A stretch of 64,000 nucleotides of DNA, taken from contig CABJBK010000006.1 in assembly GCA_902363825.1 (NCBI GenBank), positions 62,001 to 126,000 on the forward strand. The letters are read 5' to 3'. Below the pieces are notes generated by a model. It did no database searches, was not told where the DNA came from, and saw only the letters and a list, made by a program, of their open reading frames with translations. The DNA is from Lachnospiraceae bacterium (GTDB lineage: Bacteria; Bacillota; Clostridia; Lachnospirales; Lachnospiraceae). The translations under genes were made by a program, and so were the position numbers. The stretch's first letter is position 1. The number at the start of each line of letters is the position of its first letter. This document shows, one piece after another, positions 16,742 through 26,958 of the stretch.

Positions 16742-19700
16742 TTAGTTGCTGCCCTGGTCTTTTACCTTTGCGATATCGACCAGTGTCAGCGTATCTTCCG
16801 CATTTTCCAGGCTGGTTGCAAGCGCGTTTGCCGTATCCATTGCTGTGATGACATTCACGCCTGTCTCGATCGCGTTACGGCGGATCAGGAAACCATCTCT
16901 GGATTTGTCACGTCCCTGAGTCGGTGTATCAATGACCAGATCGATCTTGTGTCCTAAGATCAGATCCATGACATTCGGAGATTCCTGGGAGATCTTGTTA
17001 ACGCGGAGCGCATCCACACCTTTTTCCTGTAAGAATTTTGCGGTGCTTCTGGTCGCGTAGATCTTATAGCCCAGTTTTTCAAAACGTTTTGCGACTTCTG
17101 CCGCTTCCGGCTTGTCGGCATCTTTTACAGTGATGATCATCTGCTTGTACTTCGGCAGCTTGACACCAGCACCCAGGAATGCCTTATAGAGCGCTTCGTT
17201 AAAGTTCTTTGCGATTCCAAGGCACTCACCGGTTGATTTCATTTCCGGTCCAAGACTGATCTCAGCACCACGGATCTTCTCGAAGGAGAATACCGGCATC
17301 TTGATCGCAAAATAATCTGCCGCCGGCTGAAGTCCCGGTTCATAACCAAGGTCACGGATCTTCTTTCCGATGATGACTTCTGTCGCAAGGTCAACGATCG
17401 GGATTCCGGTTACTTTGCTGATGTACGGAACGGTTCTGGAAGAACGCGGGTTTACTTCGATCACATACACTTCTTCGCCCATGGCGATGAACTGGATGTT
17501 GATCAGTCCGATGACATGCAGCGCTTTCGCCAGTCTTCTGGAGTATTCCGCGATCGTCTCTTTTACCGTATCGCTGATCGTAGGCGCCGGATATACGGAG
17601 ATACTGTCTCCGGAGTGGACACCGGTACGCTCGATATGCTCCATGATACCAGGGATCAGGATATCGGTTCCGTCACACACGGCGTCAACCTCAATCTCTT
17701 TTCCCTGCAGGTATTTATCAACGAGGATCGGGTGATCCTGCTCGTAGCGGTTGATAACCGCCATAAATTCTTCAATCTCTTCATCTGAGAACGCGATCTG
17801 CATACCCTGTCCGCCAAGTACATAGGACGGACGCACCAGTACCGGATAGCCAAGACGGTTTGCGACTGCCTTTGCCTCTTCGGCTGTGTAGACGGTTCCA
17901 CCGGCTGCTCTCGGGATTCCGGTCTGCTCGAGGATCTCATCAAACAGCTCTCTGTCTTCTGCCGCATCGACATCTTCTGCCTTGGTACCAAGGATCGGCA
18001 CACCCATTTTCATGAGGCTTTCGGTCAGCTTGATCGCAGTCTGTCCACCGAACTGGACGACTGCTCCATCCGGGTGCTCCACGTTTACGATATTCTCCAC
18101 ATCTTCCGGTGTAAGCGGCTCAAAATAGAGCTTGTCCGCAATATCAAAGTCGGTACTTACGGTCTCCGGGTTGTTGTTGATGATAATGGTCTCATATCCT
18201 TCTTTCGCAAACGCCCAGGTCGCGTGTACGGAGCAGAAGTCGAACTCGATACCCTGTCCGATACGGATCGGGCCGGAACCAAGTACCAGTACTTTTTTCT
18301 TCGGGTTGGTCTTTATGACTTCATCCTCGCTGCCAAAGCAGGAATAATAGTACGGTGTGGTCGCTTCAAATTCTGCCGCACAGGTATCTACCATCTTGAA
18401 CGCTGCGGTGATACCGTTTCTGTAACGCATCTCTTTGATATCTTCTTCGGATTTTCCGGTCAGTTCCGCGATCACTTTGTCCGGGAACTCAATGCGTTTT
18501 GCTTCTTTTAAGAGCTCTACGGTGAGCGGCTCGTTCTTTAACGCTGCTTCCATCTCAACGATGATCGCAAGCTTATCGATAAACCATTCATCGATCTTTG
18601 TGATCTCATGGATTTTTTTGTAATCCACTTTTCTGCGCAGTGCTTCCGCGATCACCCAGATTCTGCGGTCATCTACCACATGAAGCTGTTTTTCCAGTTC
18701 TTCATCGGAAAGTCCGGTAAAATCATAGGACATCAGGCTGTCCACATGCTGCTCTAAGGAGCGGATCGCTTTCATCAGCGCGCCCTCAAAGTTGGTGCAG
18801 ATACTCATGACCTCGCCAGTCGCTTTCATCTGTGTGGTCAGAGTACGTTTTGCCGTGATAAATTTATCGAACGGAAGTCTCGGGATCTTGACTACGCAGT
18901 AATCAAGCATCGGCTCAAAGCTTGCGTAAGTCTTTCCGGTGATCGCGTTCTTGATCTCGTCCAAGGTATAACCGAGCGCGATCTTTGCGGCAACCTTTGC
19001 GATCGGATATCCGGTCGCTTTGGATGCAAGTGCGGAAGAACGGCTGACACGCGGATTTACTTCGATTACGCAGTACTCGAATGACTCCGGATTGAGTGCG
19101 TACTGTACGTTACATCCACCGGTGATATTTAACTCGGAAATGATCTTTAACGCGGATGTACGGAGCATCTGATACTCTTTGTCGCCCAGCGTCTGGGACG
19201 GAGCAACTACGATACTGTCTCCGGTATGTACACCGACCGGATCGATATTTTCCATATTACATACGGTGATGCAGTTTCCTGCGGCATCACGCATTACTTC
19301 GTACTCGATCTCTTTCCAGCCCGCGATGCAGCGCTCTACCAGTACTTCTCCGACACGGCTCAAACGCAGTCCGTTGGAAAGGATGTCGATCAGTTCATTC
19401 TCATCATGCGCGATTCCGCCGCCGCTTCCGCCAAGTGTGTAGGCCGGACGCAGTACGACCGGATAACCGATGGTGTTGGTGAACTTGATACCGTCTTCCA
19501 CATTGTGTACGACCAGGGAAGCCGCTACCGGCTCATTTAATTTTTCCATGGTATCCTTGAATGCCTGACGGTCTTCCGCGCGGTAGATCGTCTCTGCCGT
19601 CGTACCGATCAGCTTCACGCCATGTTCTGCGAGGAATCCGCTCTCCGCAAGCTCCATACCAAGGTTCAGACCAGCCTGTCCGCCGAGGGTCGGGAGCACG

Positions 19701-19954
19701 CTGTCCGGTTTTTCTTTTAAAATGATCTGCTTTAATACTTCAACGGTAAGAGGCTCGATATAAACCTGATCCGCGATGTTTTTGTCGGTCATGATCGTAG
19801 CAGGGTTTGAGTTTACCAGACATACTTCCACGCCTTCTTCTTTTAAGGAGCGGCATGCCTGTGTTCCGGCATAGTCAAACTCCGCTGCCTGTCCGATTAC
19901 GATAGGACCTGAACCAATTACTAATACTTTTTTGATCTCTTTATTTCTTGGCAT
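16742..19954 (-). CDS. carB: carbamoyl-phosphate synthase large subunit
   Basis: A 1070 aa CarB of full length. There are two ATP-grasp halves: the first begins KKVLVIGSGPIVIGQAAEFDYAG, the second near residue 552 with KKVLVLGSGPIRIGQGIEFD. The C-terminal MGS-like allosteric domain (about 930-1070) includes INLVIDTPTQG-type sequence (here IDLVIDTPTQGRDKSRDG). It makes carbamoyl phosphate from bicarbonate, ATP and the ammonia channelled from CarA, feeding pyrimidines and arginine. The ATG overlaps the carA stop by one base (TAATG). Confidence 0.97.
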   Translation of the reverse strand: MPRNKEIKKVLVIGSGPIVIGQAAEFDYAGTQACRSLKEEGVEVCLVNSNPATIMTDKNIADQVYIEPLTVEVLKQIILKEKPDSVLPTLGGQAGLNLGMELAESGFLAEHGVKLIGTTAETIYRAEDRQAFKDTMEKLNEPVAASLVVHNVEDGIKFTNTIGYPVVLRPAYTLGGSGGGIAHDENELIDILSNGLRLSRVGEVLVERCIAGWKEIEYEVMRDAAGNCITVCNMENIDPVGVHTGDSIVVAPSQTLGDKEYQMLRTSALKIISELNITGGCNVQYALNPESFEYCVIEVNPRVSRSSALASKATGYPIAKVAAKIALGYTLDEIKNAITGKTYASFEPMLDYCVVKIPRLPFDKFITAKRTLTTQMKATGEVMSICTNFEGALMKAIRSLEQHVDSLMSYDFTGLSDEELEKQLHVVDDRRIWVIAEALRRKVDYKKIHEITKIDEWFIDKLAIIVEMEAALKNEPLTVELLKEAKRIEFPDKVIAELTGKSEEDIKEMRYRNGITAAFKMVDTCAAEFEATTPYYYSCFGSEDEVIKTNPKKKVLVLGSGPIRIGQGIEFDFCSVHATWAFAKEGYETIIINNNPETVSTDFDIADKLYFEPLTPEDVENIVNVEHPDGAVVQFGGQTAIKLTESLMKMGVPILGTKAEDVDAAEDRELFDEILEQTGIPRAAGGTVYTAEEAKAVANRLGYPVLVRPSYVLGGQGMQIAFSDEEIEEFMAVINRYEQDHPILVDKYLQGKEIEVDAVCDGTDILIPGIMEHIERTGVHSGDSISVYPAPTISDTVKETIAEYSRRLAKALHVIGLINIQFIAMGEEVYVIEVNPRSSRTVPYISKVTGIPIVDLATEVIIGKKIRDLGYEPGLQPAADYFAIKMPVFSFEKIRGAEISLGPEMKSTGECLGIAKNFNEALYKAFLGAGVKLPKYKQMIITVKDADKPEAAEVAKRFEKLGYKIYATRSTAKFLQEKGVDALRVNKISQESPNVMDLILGHKIDLVIDTPTQGRDKSRDGFLIRRNAIETGVNVITAMDTANALATSLENAEDTLTLVDIAKVKDQGSN

Positions 19955-21024
19955 TATTTCGCTCCTCCCATCATTTCAATAAACCGGTCAAACAGATAGC
20001 CGGAATCCTGCGGTCCCGGACACGCTTCCGGATGAAACTGCACGGTAAAAATATTTTTTCCGATGTACTTTAATCCTTCGTTCGTTCCGTCATTTACATT
20101 AACAAAAGCAGGCTCTGCGATATTTTTATCGAGTGTATCCGTATCCACCACATAGCCATGGTTCTGTGAGGAAATATAGACACGGCCGGTCGCAAGATCC
20201 TTGACCGGATGATTTCCGCCTCTGTGTCCGTATTTCATCTTGTGTGTGTCAGCTCCGGTTGCAAGCGCCATCAGCTGATGTCCGAGACAGATCGCGAAGA
20301 TCGGCGTATCCGAATCATATAATTTTTTGATCTCTTTTATGATGTCCGCACAGTCCTTTGGATCTCCAGGTCCATTGCTGAGCATGATGCCGTCCGGATC
20401 TGCCGCAAGGATCTCCTCTGCGGAAGTATGTGCCGGATAGATCGTCACTTCACAGCCTCTCTCATTTAAAGAACGGGCAATATTTTCTTTCGCGCCAAAA
20501 TCCATCAACGCAACTTTCTTTCCTTTTCCTTCTAATACTCTCTTTTCCGTACAAGTGACCTTGTCTACCACATTTCCGGTCCTGTATTCTTTTAAACGGG
20601 GAATAATCTCATCTACATTATAATTTTCATTTGTGGTGATCATACCGTTCATGGTTCCCTTTTCACGCAGGATCTTGGTCAGCGCTCTGGTATCGATGCC
20701 TGCGATCCCCGGTATGTCGTGTTTGGTAAGGAAATCCTGGACCGTGCCTTCGCAGCGGAAGTTGCTCGGCATTCTGGATAACTCCCTCACAATATAGCCA
20801 TCCGGCCACGGACGTCCTGACTCCATATCCGGTGTGATACCATAATTTCCGATCAGCGGATAAGTCATGACAACTGCCTGTCCCGCATAGGACGGATCGG
20901 TCAGAACCTCCAGATAGCCCGTCATGGATGTGTTAAACACGATCTCACTTATGACTTCTTTTGTGGAACCGATGCTGGTTCCGGTAAATACATTCCCATC
21001 TTCGAGTATAAGAAAAGCCTTCAT
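19954..21024 (-). CDS. carA: carbamoyl-phosphate synthase small subunit
   Basis: A 356 aa glutaminase subunit. The N-terminal CPSase small-chain domain (1-150) has FNTSMTGYLEVLTDPSYAGQ. The class I amidotransferase domain has MLSNGPGDPKD, the nucleophile in FAICLGHQLMAL (near residue 246) and the catalytic histidine-glutamate in FTVQFHPEACPG (near 331). It releases ammonia from glutamine for CarB. A long structured leader precedes it (21058-21147). Confidence 0.97.
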   Translation of the reverse strand: MKAFLILEDGNVFTGTSIGSTKEVISEIVFNTSMTGYLEVLTDPSYAGQAVVMTYPLIGNYGITPDMESGRPWPDGYIVRELSRMPSNFRCEGTVQDFLTKHDIPGIAGIDTRALTKILREKGTMNGMITTNENYNVDEIIPRLKEYRTGNVVDKVTCTEKRVLEGKGKKVALMDFGAKENIARSLNERGCEVTIYPAHTSAEEILAADPDGIMLSNGPGDPKDCADIIKEIKKLYDSDTPIFAICLGHQLMALATGADTHKMKYGHRGGNHPVKDLATGRVYISSQNHGYVVDTDTLDKNIAEPAFVNVNDGTNEGLKYIGKNIFTVQFHPEACPGPQDSGYLFDRFIEMMGGAK

Positions 21025-21057
21025 TCGTTTACCTGTCCTTTCTAATTTTTCTCAAAA

Positions 21058-21147
21058 AAAAAGAGGTAAAATCTCTTTTTCATCGATCACTTTTCCGTAT
21101 AAAGGTAGTGCAGGACAGGCGAAAAACCATAGTCCTGCTTTTTATAC
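21058..21147 (-). promoter_or_regulatory. structured carAB leader, candidate attenuator
   Basis: Read on the minus strand: GTATAAA (21141-21147) pairs with TTTATAC (21097-21103), and inside it GCAGGAC (21132-21138) pairs with GTCCTGC (21110-21116). The two stems are separated by an asymmetric AA / ACTACC internal loop. A terminator-like AAAAAGAG / CTCTTTTT hairpin plus T-run (21054-21080) follows, before the carA ribosome site. This arrangement suggests transcription attenuation. I do not see the conserved PyrR-binding loop, so the signal is unknown. Confidence 0.5.
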
Positions 21148-21241
21148 CTAAATTGTAAAAAGTGTATCATATCCGACCTTTTTTTTCAACCTTTTTAGGG
21201 AACAAAATCTACCGAGATTTTTTTTAATTGTATGTGAAATT

Positions 21242-21515
21242 TTATTCACTTTGCCAGTCCGCACCGGTCTCCGGGAACGCCAGTGTGACTTTAAAGAGAT
21301 CTCCATCCACATCCAGTTGGAACGCTCCGCCCATAAGTTCAGTCAGATTGCCCGCGATCGAAAGTCCGAGGTGTTGCGGAAGATCAGGCAGGCCTTGTCA
21401 TCCCTCCGCTCCAGGTTCAGATATACCCGGGTGCCCGGCTGTGCATATTTATAAATATTGTTGAGTAAATTATCAAAAACGTGCCACAGATGCCTGTTCG
21501 ATCCGCCCCATATAA
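21242..21515 (-). pseudogene. sensor histidine kinase remnant
   Basis: The minus strand encodes HLWHVFDNLLNNIYKYAQ, a clear histidine kinase N box, followed by PGTRVYLNLE and RNTS. A frameshift/deletion then joins directly to HLGLSIAGNLTELMGG (the G2 region) and FKVTLAFPETGADWQSE before TAA. The F and G1 boxes between them are missing, as are the whole sensor and dimerisation domains. The fragment has no start codon or ribosome site. It is a decayed kinase, and no response regulator remains nearby. It ends about 220 bases upstream of carA. Confidence 0.85.
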
Positions 21516-21577
21516 TTGATTATTGTAGAGAAAAACTGTTTAAAAACCAACCGGGAAAATGTTTAAGGTTTGTTTTA

Positions 21578-21632
21578 GACAAAAAAGCTGTACGCCGCCT
21601 GTGAATCCAGGTCATGCATACAGCTTTCTTTT
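21578..21632 (-). terminator. terminator after the first protease gene
   Basis: AAAGCTGTA (21584-21592) pairs with TACAGCTTT (21619-21627). T-rich sequence lies on both sides; on the minus strand it ends the 21656-24085 transcript. Confidence 0.75.
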
Positions 21633-21655
21633 TTTGTTTGATTTTTCACCGGAAC

Positions 21656-24085
21656 TTACTGCACCGGAAACTGCCCGAGGTAATGTCCGTCCGTGGTATC
21701 CATACTGTAATAGTAGACACCGTCAGAGATCAGTCCTCTTGCCACCATTCCGTTCCAGTGATAGAACACAACTCTGCCATACGGATCATAGGAAAATCCG
21801 GTTGTGATCAGTGTTCCGTCACTGTTTGCAAATCCGTAGTCCAAACCATTTGCAAACCGGAACCAGCCGCTTTGTTCCATCGCGCCGTTTGCGTTTAAGT
21901 AGTATACGCTGTTTCCGACAAACGTGATCTGATCCTTATAGAGATAACCCTGGGAATCAAAGTAGCAGGTATATCCCACACTCGGACAGTACTGGAAGTT
22001 CGTAAACACTTCGTGCCCTTCCGTGTCAAGATAGATGATGTGCTCGCCGTCCGGATGATAGGTCAGGCGGTCTTTCATCGGGGTTCCGTCCGCCTGCATG
22101 TAATAAGTGTAACTTCCGTCAAAGACAAACCGGTTGATCAAAAGCGTGTTACTGCTGTCATAGCATCTGAGCTTTCCGTCACTTCCCCGGTAAAATGAGA
22201 TCCTGTTATAAGTTGTCACCAATGTACCCGATGGTGTCTCCGGTTCCGATGGCGTTACCTGCGTCTGTTTCCAGTGCGCGTACAGCGTCTGATCCGCAGA
22301 AATGGAAACGACCGAATCCTCCTTTATCCGGGTTCCCGCGCTCGCATCGGTGTACCATCCGAGAAATTCATAACCATCTCTGGCCGGCGTTGGAAGCGTT
22401 CCGTAGGTCTTTCCCTTTGTCACGACCACAGAAGATGTAGCTACATTTCCGCCGTTTGCATCAAAATGTACCGTATATGTGCTAACTGGCGTATGTGTAG
22501 CATCCACTGTGTACGCTTTGATGCGGAAATTTGCATTATCACTGGCGCCATAATCATTCCATGTCAACTTACTCCAATCACTTGCCCATCCCCACAAAAA
22601 GCTCTGTCCATCTTTAGCACTGGCCACACAGTGAACAGATTTTCTAAATTCCCCATCAAAATCGCTCTCGCTGCGTTCCATTTGAAGTCCAACTGACTGT
22701 CCGTCTTTTTTTACTTTTACAATTACAGAAAACGTATCTCCCTTCTTTAAGTCTACTTCCTGATTTAGCTTTACCGTATAAGCTCCTGCAAAACTGGTAG
22801 TTCCTGTCGTTGTCGCTTCAGAAATCTTCGTCCCACTTTCCGGATTTTTAGGATCTGTTAAATTTTTATAAATATTAACTGTATAAGTAACTTCTGAAGT
22901 AGTTGGCACAAACGATACTGCTTTTAATTTTTCTCCATTTTCCGCCTTTGATGTAAATACATTTGCAGCAGCAAATTCATTGCTCTGACTGAGGTTTGAT
23001 GACAATATGCTTCCATCATACTGGTAATTATGGTCATAATTATCCGCAGGCTCTGCCAGGAATACATATGCCGCATTGCTTAAGGACGCGTCTGCATAGG
23101 ACATCCAGAAATATCCGTTCCGGCTCATATCATCACTGCCCCAGCTGTTTCGGATCAGCCATGCGCCATCAGCAGACGGCTGGTCGGAACTATCACTGCC
23201 AAAATTGGTCCTGGAAAAAGCATCATCCCATCCAACGATCGTGACCGCATGTCCGTCTCCACTCGTCGTATTGTTATAGTACGCATTCGTGGAGTAGGAA
23301 TAGGCCAACAATCGGTCGAGATAACTCACTCCGACCGCGCCGTACTCCATGATCGCCTTTTTCACCTCCTGCGGATCTGTCTTGATATTGATCCTGTAAT
23401 AGTTCTGCAGGTGCGCGACATCATAGCTGTATTCATAAGACGCATCCAGGCCACTGCTCAAGGTCGCTGCGGCTTTACTGTACGGAACCGCCGTTTCATC
23501 CGCAGCACCGATCCAGTTCATCATCGATACCACTGAAAAATTATAATTTCCACCGAGATTCAGATAGTTCGGATACGCATCCGAAACACAGGACACAGAA
23601 TCCCCTTCTGTGCCGCCAAGCGGGTCTGTGCTGCTGTGATAGGTAAAGTACGCAAGCTGAAGCTCCGACAGATCTTCTGAGGTCTGATAGCTGCGCAGCA
23701 GGCTCAACTCCGATGACGCGAGAGACGCAAATGCCCAGCAGGTTCCATAGGGATTCTGGTTGCGCACCGCCGGCAGTGTATATCCTCCGGTAAATCCGGA
23801 TGCTTTCGGGTTGTATACCGAGGGAACCTCGGCATCCCTTAAAAGCGCTTCCGACCCGTCCTCCTCCGAAAGCGATGGCACGTCCATATCATCCGTCGTC
23901 CTGAGGTATCCACCGGCCGCTTCTGTCTCCTCTTCATTTTCCGACACGGTTTCCCCGTCATCGATCAGGGTGACATCTGTCACAGTCAGTTCATCACTGT
24001 CCGTGGTATCCGCCCAAAGCGTCATCGGGATCATCCCGGAAATGAAAAACGCCGCCAAAGCACCGGTCAGCCATTTTTTTCGCAT
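21656..24085 (-). CDS. secreted papain-family cysteine protease with InlB-type and wall-binding repeats
   Basis: An 809 aa exported protein. Domain order: signal peptide (1-25); acidic propeptide; C1A protease domain starting near residue 95, with nucleophile C116 in [11 protein letters not shown], histidine in [13 protein letters not shown] and asparagine in WLIRNSWG; a lectin-like beta domain (about 360-540); one InlB B-type repeat ending DQTLYAHW (about 545-615); and a C-terminal run of aromatic-glycine repeats ([14 protein letters not shown] and similar) like choline/glucan-binding cell wall repeats. It is probably anchored non-covalently to the envelope and degrades extracellular protein. 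AAGGAGG precedes the ATG. It is a tandem paralogue of the next gene, with its own promoter. Confidence 0.88.
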   Translation of the reverse strand: MRKKWLTGALAAFFISGMIPMTLWADTTDSDELTVTDVTLIDDGETVSENEEETEAAGGYLRTTDDMDVPSLSEEDGSEALLRDAEVPSVYNPKASGFTGGYTLPAVRNQNPYGTCWAFASLASSELSLLRSYQTSEDLSELQLAYFTYHSSTDPLGGTEGDSVSCVSDAYPNYLNLGGNYNFSVVSMMNWIGAADETAVPYSKAAATLSSGLDASYEYSYDVAHLQNYYRINIKTDPQEVKKAIMEYGAVGVSYLDRLLAYSYSTNAYYNNTTSGDGHAVTIVGWDDAFSRTNFGSDSSDQPSADGAWLIRNSWGSDDMSRNGYFWMSYADASLSNAAYVFLAEPADNYDHNYQYDGSILSSNLSQSNEFAAANVFTSKAENGEKLKAVSFVPTTSEVTYTVNIYKNLTDPKNPESGTKISEATTTGTTSFAGAYTVKLNQEVDLKKGDTFSVIVKVKKDGQSVGLQMERSESDFDGEFRKSVHCVASAKDGQSFLWGWASDWSKLTWNDYGASDNANFRIKAYTVDATHTPVSTYTVHFDANGGNVATSSVVVTKGKTYGTLPTPARDGYEFLGWYTDASAGTRIKEDSVVSISADQTLYAHWKQTQVTPSEPETPSGTLVTTYNRISFYRGSDGKLRCYDSSNTLLINRFVFDGSYTYYMQADGTPMKDRLTYHPDGEHIIYLDTEGHEVFTNFQYCPSVGYTCYFDSQGYLYKDQITFVGNSVYYLNANGAMEQSGWFRFANGLDYGFANSDGTLITTGFSYDPYGRVVFYHWNGMVARGLISDGVYYYSMDTTDGHYLGQFPVQ

Positions 24086-24125
24086 ACATTATCCTCCTTT
24101 GTAATACAGTCACATTTTTATGCTC

Positions 24126-24154
24126 ATTATACCATAAACGCCGTTTCTTTTCCA
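24126..24154 (-). promoter_or_regulatory. promoter of the first protease gene
   Basis: Minus strand: -35 TGGAAA (24149-24154), 17-base spacer, extended -10 TGGTATAAT (TATAAT at 24126-24131). The same -35 hexamer and spacing occur before the paralogue. Confidence 0.7.
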
Positions 24155-24188
24155 TCGCTATTTCAGCCTATTCCCGCCAAAAAGCGCA

Positions 24189-24241
24189 AAAAAGCCGCAT
24201 GCCCCGCCCGCAATCCTGCGAACAACAGCATACAGCTTTCT
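24189..24241 (-). terminator. terminator between the two protease genes
   Basis: On the minus strand AAAGC-tgt-ATGC pairs with GCAT-gc-GGCTTT across a GC-rich loop and runs into TTTTTT, about 40 bases after the stop at 24282. Confidence 0.65.
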
Positions 24242-24281
24242 GCTTTTTATTTCTATTTCATTCTTTCGGTATTACCGGTAA

Positions 24282-26861
24282 TTACTGTACCGGGAACTGT
24301 CCAAGATAATGACCGTCCGTGGTATCCATACTGTAATAGTAGACACCGTCAGAGATCAGTCCTCTTGCCACCATTCCGTTCCAGTGGTAGAACACGACTC
24401 TGCCATACGGATCATAGGAAAATCCGGTTGTAATCAGAGTTCCGTCACTGTTTGCAAATCCGTAGTCCAAACCATTTGCAAACTGGAACCAGCCTCCCTG
24501 CTCCATCGCGCCGTTTGCGTTCAGATAGTATACGCTGTTTCCGACAAATGTGATCTGATCCTTATAGAGATAACCCTGGGAATCGAAGTAGCAGGTATAT
24601 CCCACACTCGGGCAGTACTGGAAGTTCGTGAATACCTCATGTCCTTCCGTGTCAAAGTAGATGATATGCTCTCCGTCCGGATGGTAAGTCAGACGGTCTT
24701 TCATCGATGTTCCGTCCGCCTGCATATAGTAGGTATAACTTCCGTCAAAAGCAAACTGGTTTGTCACCAGCTGATTTTTTTCATTGTAGCAGCGTGTTTT
24801 TCCATCGCTTCCCTTGATAAAGGTCTTTCCGCCATAGCTTCCCACCTGTGTACCGTAAGTCTTCCAGTGCGCGTACAGCGTCTGGTTTGCTTTGATCGTT
24901 ACGGTCGTTCCTGATTTTATCTGCGTTCCGCTGTTCGGATCTGTGAACCAGCCGAGGAACTGGCTGTTTGATTTGGTCGGCGTCGGCAATGTTCCGTATA
25001 CATCCCCGGATACTACCGTTTTGGATGCCGTACCCACAGAACCACCGTTCGCGTTAAACGTAACTTTGTAAGTAGCCGGTGTGATATTGCTTGTATATGC
25101 CTTGATTCTGAAGTTCTTATTGTGGTTTACACCATAATCAACCCATCTTGTTCCGGATTTAAAGAAACTCTGTCCCTTCTTCGCAGTTGCCACACACTTG
25201 ATCGAATTCCATAAGGTTGTGCTCTGTTCTGCCTGAACCGATATACTCTCTCCTGACTTTTCCAGTTCAACGATCGTTGCGAACGTTGTCCCCTTCTTTA
25301 AAACTACGCTCTTATTCAACTTGACCGTATACGCTCCCGCATAGGAAGTCGTTCCTGTTGTCGTCGCCGATGATATCAAAGTTCCGCTTTCCGGATTGGA
25401 CGCGTCTTTGAGATCTTTGTATACACGGATCTTATAATTGACTTTGGAATTCTCCGGCAATACAAAAGATACCGCCTTTAATTCCTCATACGCATTTGAA
25501 TTCGCCTGAAATACGTTCGCCGCTACCATTTTACCGCCCGAAGCCATATTGATATTGACAGACGCGATACTTCCGTCGTACTGGTAGTTATGTCCATAGT
25601 TGTTTGCCGGCTCTGTCAAAAATACATATGCCGCATTCTTTAAAGATGTATCCTCATAGGACATCCAGAAATATCCGTACTTGCTCATGTTATCTTTGCC
25701 CCAGCTGTTACGGATCAGCCAGGCACCGTTTCTCGACGGCTGCTTTTTAAAATTGGTCTTTGAAAAATTGTCATCCCATCCTACGATAGAGATTGCGTGA
25801 TTCGTATAGGCGGATGAATAATTGTAGTACGCATTGGTACTTGAGTTGTAGTAGCTGTCGCTGTGATAATAACTTGCCGCAACCGCTCCGTAGGTCATGA
25901 TCGCCTTTTTCGCACCATTAGGGTTGGTCTTTATATCGATCAGATAATACCCCTGCACATGTGCAGTATCCTTATTATATTCATACCCGCTGCTCAGTCC
26001 GTTGCTTAAGGTGCTGCTCGCCTTGCTGTACGGAACTGTGGATTCATCCGCAGCCCCTCTCCAGTTCATCAGAGATACTGTGGAATAGATATAGTTTCCA
26101 CCACGATCCAGATAATTCTCCGACGCATTAGACAGATAGCTTACCGAATCCCCGGCAGTTCCACCAACCGGATCCTTGCCTCCGTGATAGGTAAAATACG
26201 CAAGCTGAAGCTCGGAAAGATCCTTTGACACATTATATTTGCGCGCCAGACTCATTTCCGCCGAAGCAAGCGAACCAAATGTCCAGCAGGTTCCATACGG
26301 ATTCTGGTTGCGCACTGCCGGAAGTTTATATCCTCCGGTAAATCCCGAAGCTTTCGGATTGTAGGTCGCCGGGATCGAAGATGCCGTCAGCGCCTCATTT
26401 TCCAGTTCCACATCATCCATAAGCGGTACATCGGTATCTTCCGGTGCCTCAACATAACCACCGTAGATATCCTGTCCATCCTCGGTCTGTCCGATCACTT
26501 CTTCCTGGAACACAGTACCCTCCGGCACACCGGATTCTGTTTCAATCACATCTCCTTCCGGCGCGTCCATAATGATATCTGTTTCCTCGTCTGTTCCGTC
26601 CTCTGCCGCAAACAGTTCTTCCCCTGCTTCCGCCTCCGGGAGCGCCATGTCATCCTCTGCTTCCGCTTCTGTAATGACCGATTCTTCCTCTGCTTCTGCC
26701 TCATCGACAACCGGTGCCTCTTCTGCTTCTGCCTCCGCTTCTGTCTCCTCGACAACGATCTGTTCACTCTCTGCCTGAAAAGGCTCTGCAAACAGTGTGG
26801 TTGGAGTGGAAGCAAACAGCATACCGACTGTCAGTATACCAGCTAGCCATTTTTTCTTCAT
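24282..26861 (-). CDS. secreted papain-family cysteine protease, larger paralogue
   Basis: An 859 aa exported protease. Start ATG 26859-26861 has AGGAGGAG ten bases upstream; a longer frame crosses the promoter. Signal peptide (1-26, ending LFAEP) is followed by a very Glu/Ala-rich acidic propeptide (28-155), much longer than in the neighbour. The C1A domain has C192 in NPYGTCWTFGS, histidine in TNHAISIVGWDDN and asparagine in [12 protein letters not shown] lectin-like domain, one InlB-type repeat and the C-terminal wall-binding repeats follow. The last 66 residues are identical to those of the paralogue, while the catalytic domains have diverged. Confidence 0.88.
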   Translation of the reverse strand: MKKKWLAGILTVGMLFASTPTTLFAEPFQAESEQIVVEETEAEAEAEEAPVVDEAEAEEESVITEAEAEDDMALPEAEAGEELFAAEDGTDEETDIIMDAPEGDVIETESGVPEGTVFQEEVIGQTEDGQDIYGGYVEAPEDTDVPLMDDVELENEALTASSIPATYNPKASGFTGGYKLPAVRNQNPYGTCWTFGSLASAEMSLARKYNVSKDLSELQLAYFTYHGGKDPVGGTAGDSVSYLSNASENYLDRGGNYIYSTVSLMNWRGAADESTVPYSKASSTLSNGLSSGYEYNKDTAHVQGYYLIDIKTNPNGAKKAIMTYGAVAASYYHSDSYYNSSTNAYYNYSSAYTNHAISIVGWDDNFSKTNFKKQPSRNGAWLIRNSWGKDNMSKYGYFWMSYEDTSLKNAAYVFLTEPANNYGHNYQYDGSIASVNINMASGGKMVAANVFQANSNAYEELKAVSFVLPENSKVNYKIRVYKDLKDASNPESGTLISSATTTGTTSYAGAYTVKLNKSVVLKKGTTFATIVELEKSGESISVQAEQSTTLWNSIKCVATAKKGQSFFKSGTRWVDYGVNHNKNFRIKAYTSNITPATYKVTFNANGGSVGTASKTVVSGDVYGTLPTPTKSNSQFLGWFTDPNSGTQIKSGTTVTIKANQTLYAHWKTYGTQVGSYGGKTFIKGSDGKTRCYNEKNQLVTNQFAFDGSYTYYMQADGTSMKDRLTYHPDGEHIIYFDTEGHEVFTNFQYCPSVGYTCYFDSQGYLYKDQITFVGNSVYYLNANGAMEQGGWFQFANGLDYGFANSDGTLITTGFSYDPYGRVVFYHWNGMVARGLISDGVYYYSMDTTDGHYLGQFPVQ

Positions 26862-26904
26862 TTTCTGATAACTCCTCCTCTTTTCGTGTTTGGTTTGCCT
26901 GTCC

Positions 26905-26933
26905 ATTATAATATAATGCACTGTTTATTTCCA
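26905..26933 (-). promoter_or_regulatory. promoter of the larger protease gene
   Basis: Minus strand: -35 TGGAAA (26928-26933), 17-base spacer, -10 TATAAT (26905-26910). Confidence 0.7.
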
Positions 26934-26958
26934 TTATTTTCTGTTTTTTATCTTTCCG

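Noticed and set aside
21058..21147. PyrR-binding attenuator of carAB
   Set aside because: Structure is present, but the conserved PyrR loop sequence was not found, so it was kept only as an unnamed structured leader.
22333..22480. InlB-type repeat as sign of an internalin
   Set aside because: A single B-type repeat is common in secreted clostridial proteins. No leucine-rich repeats are present.
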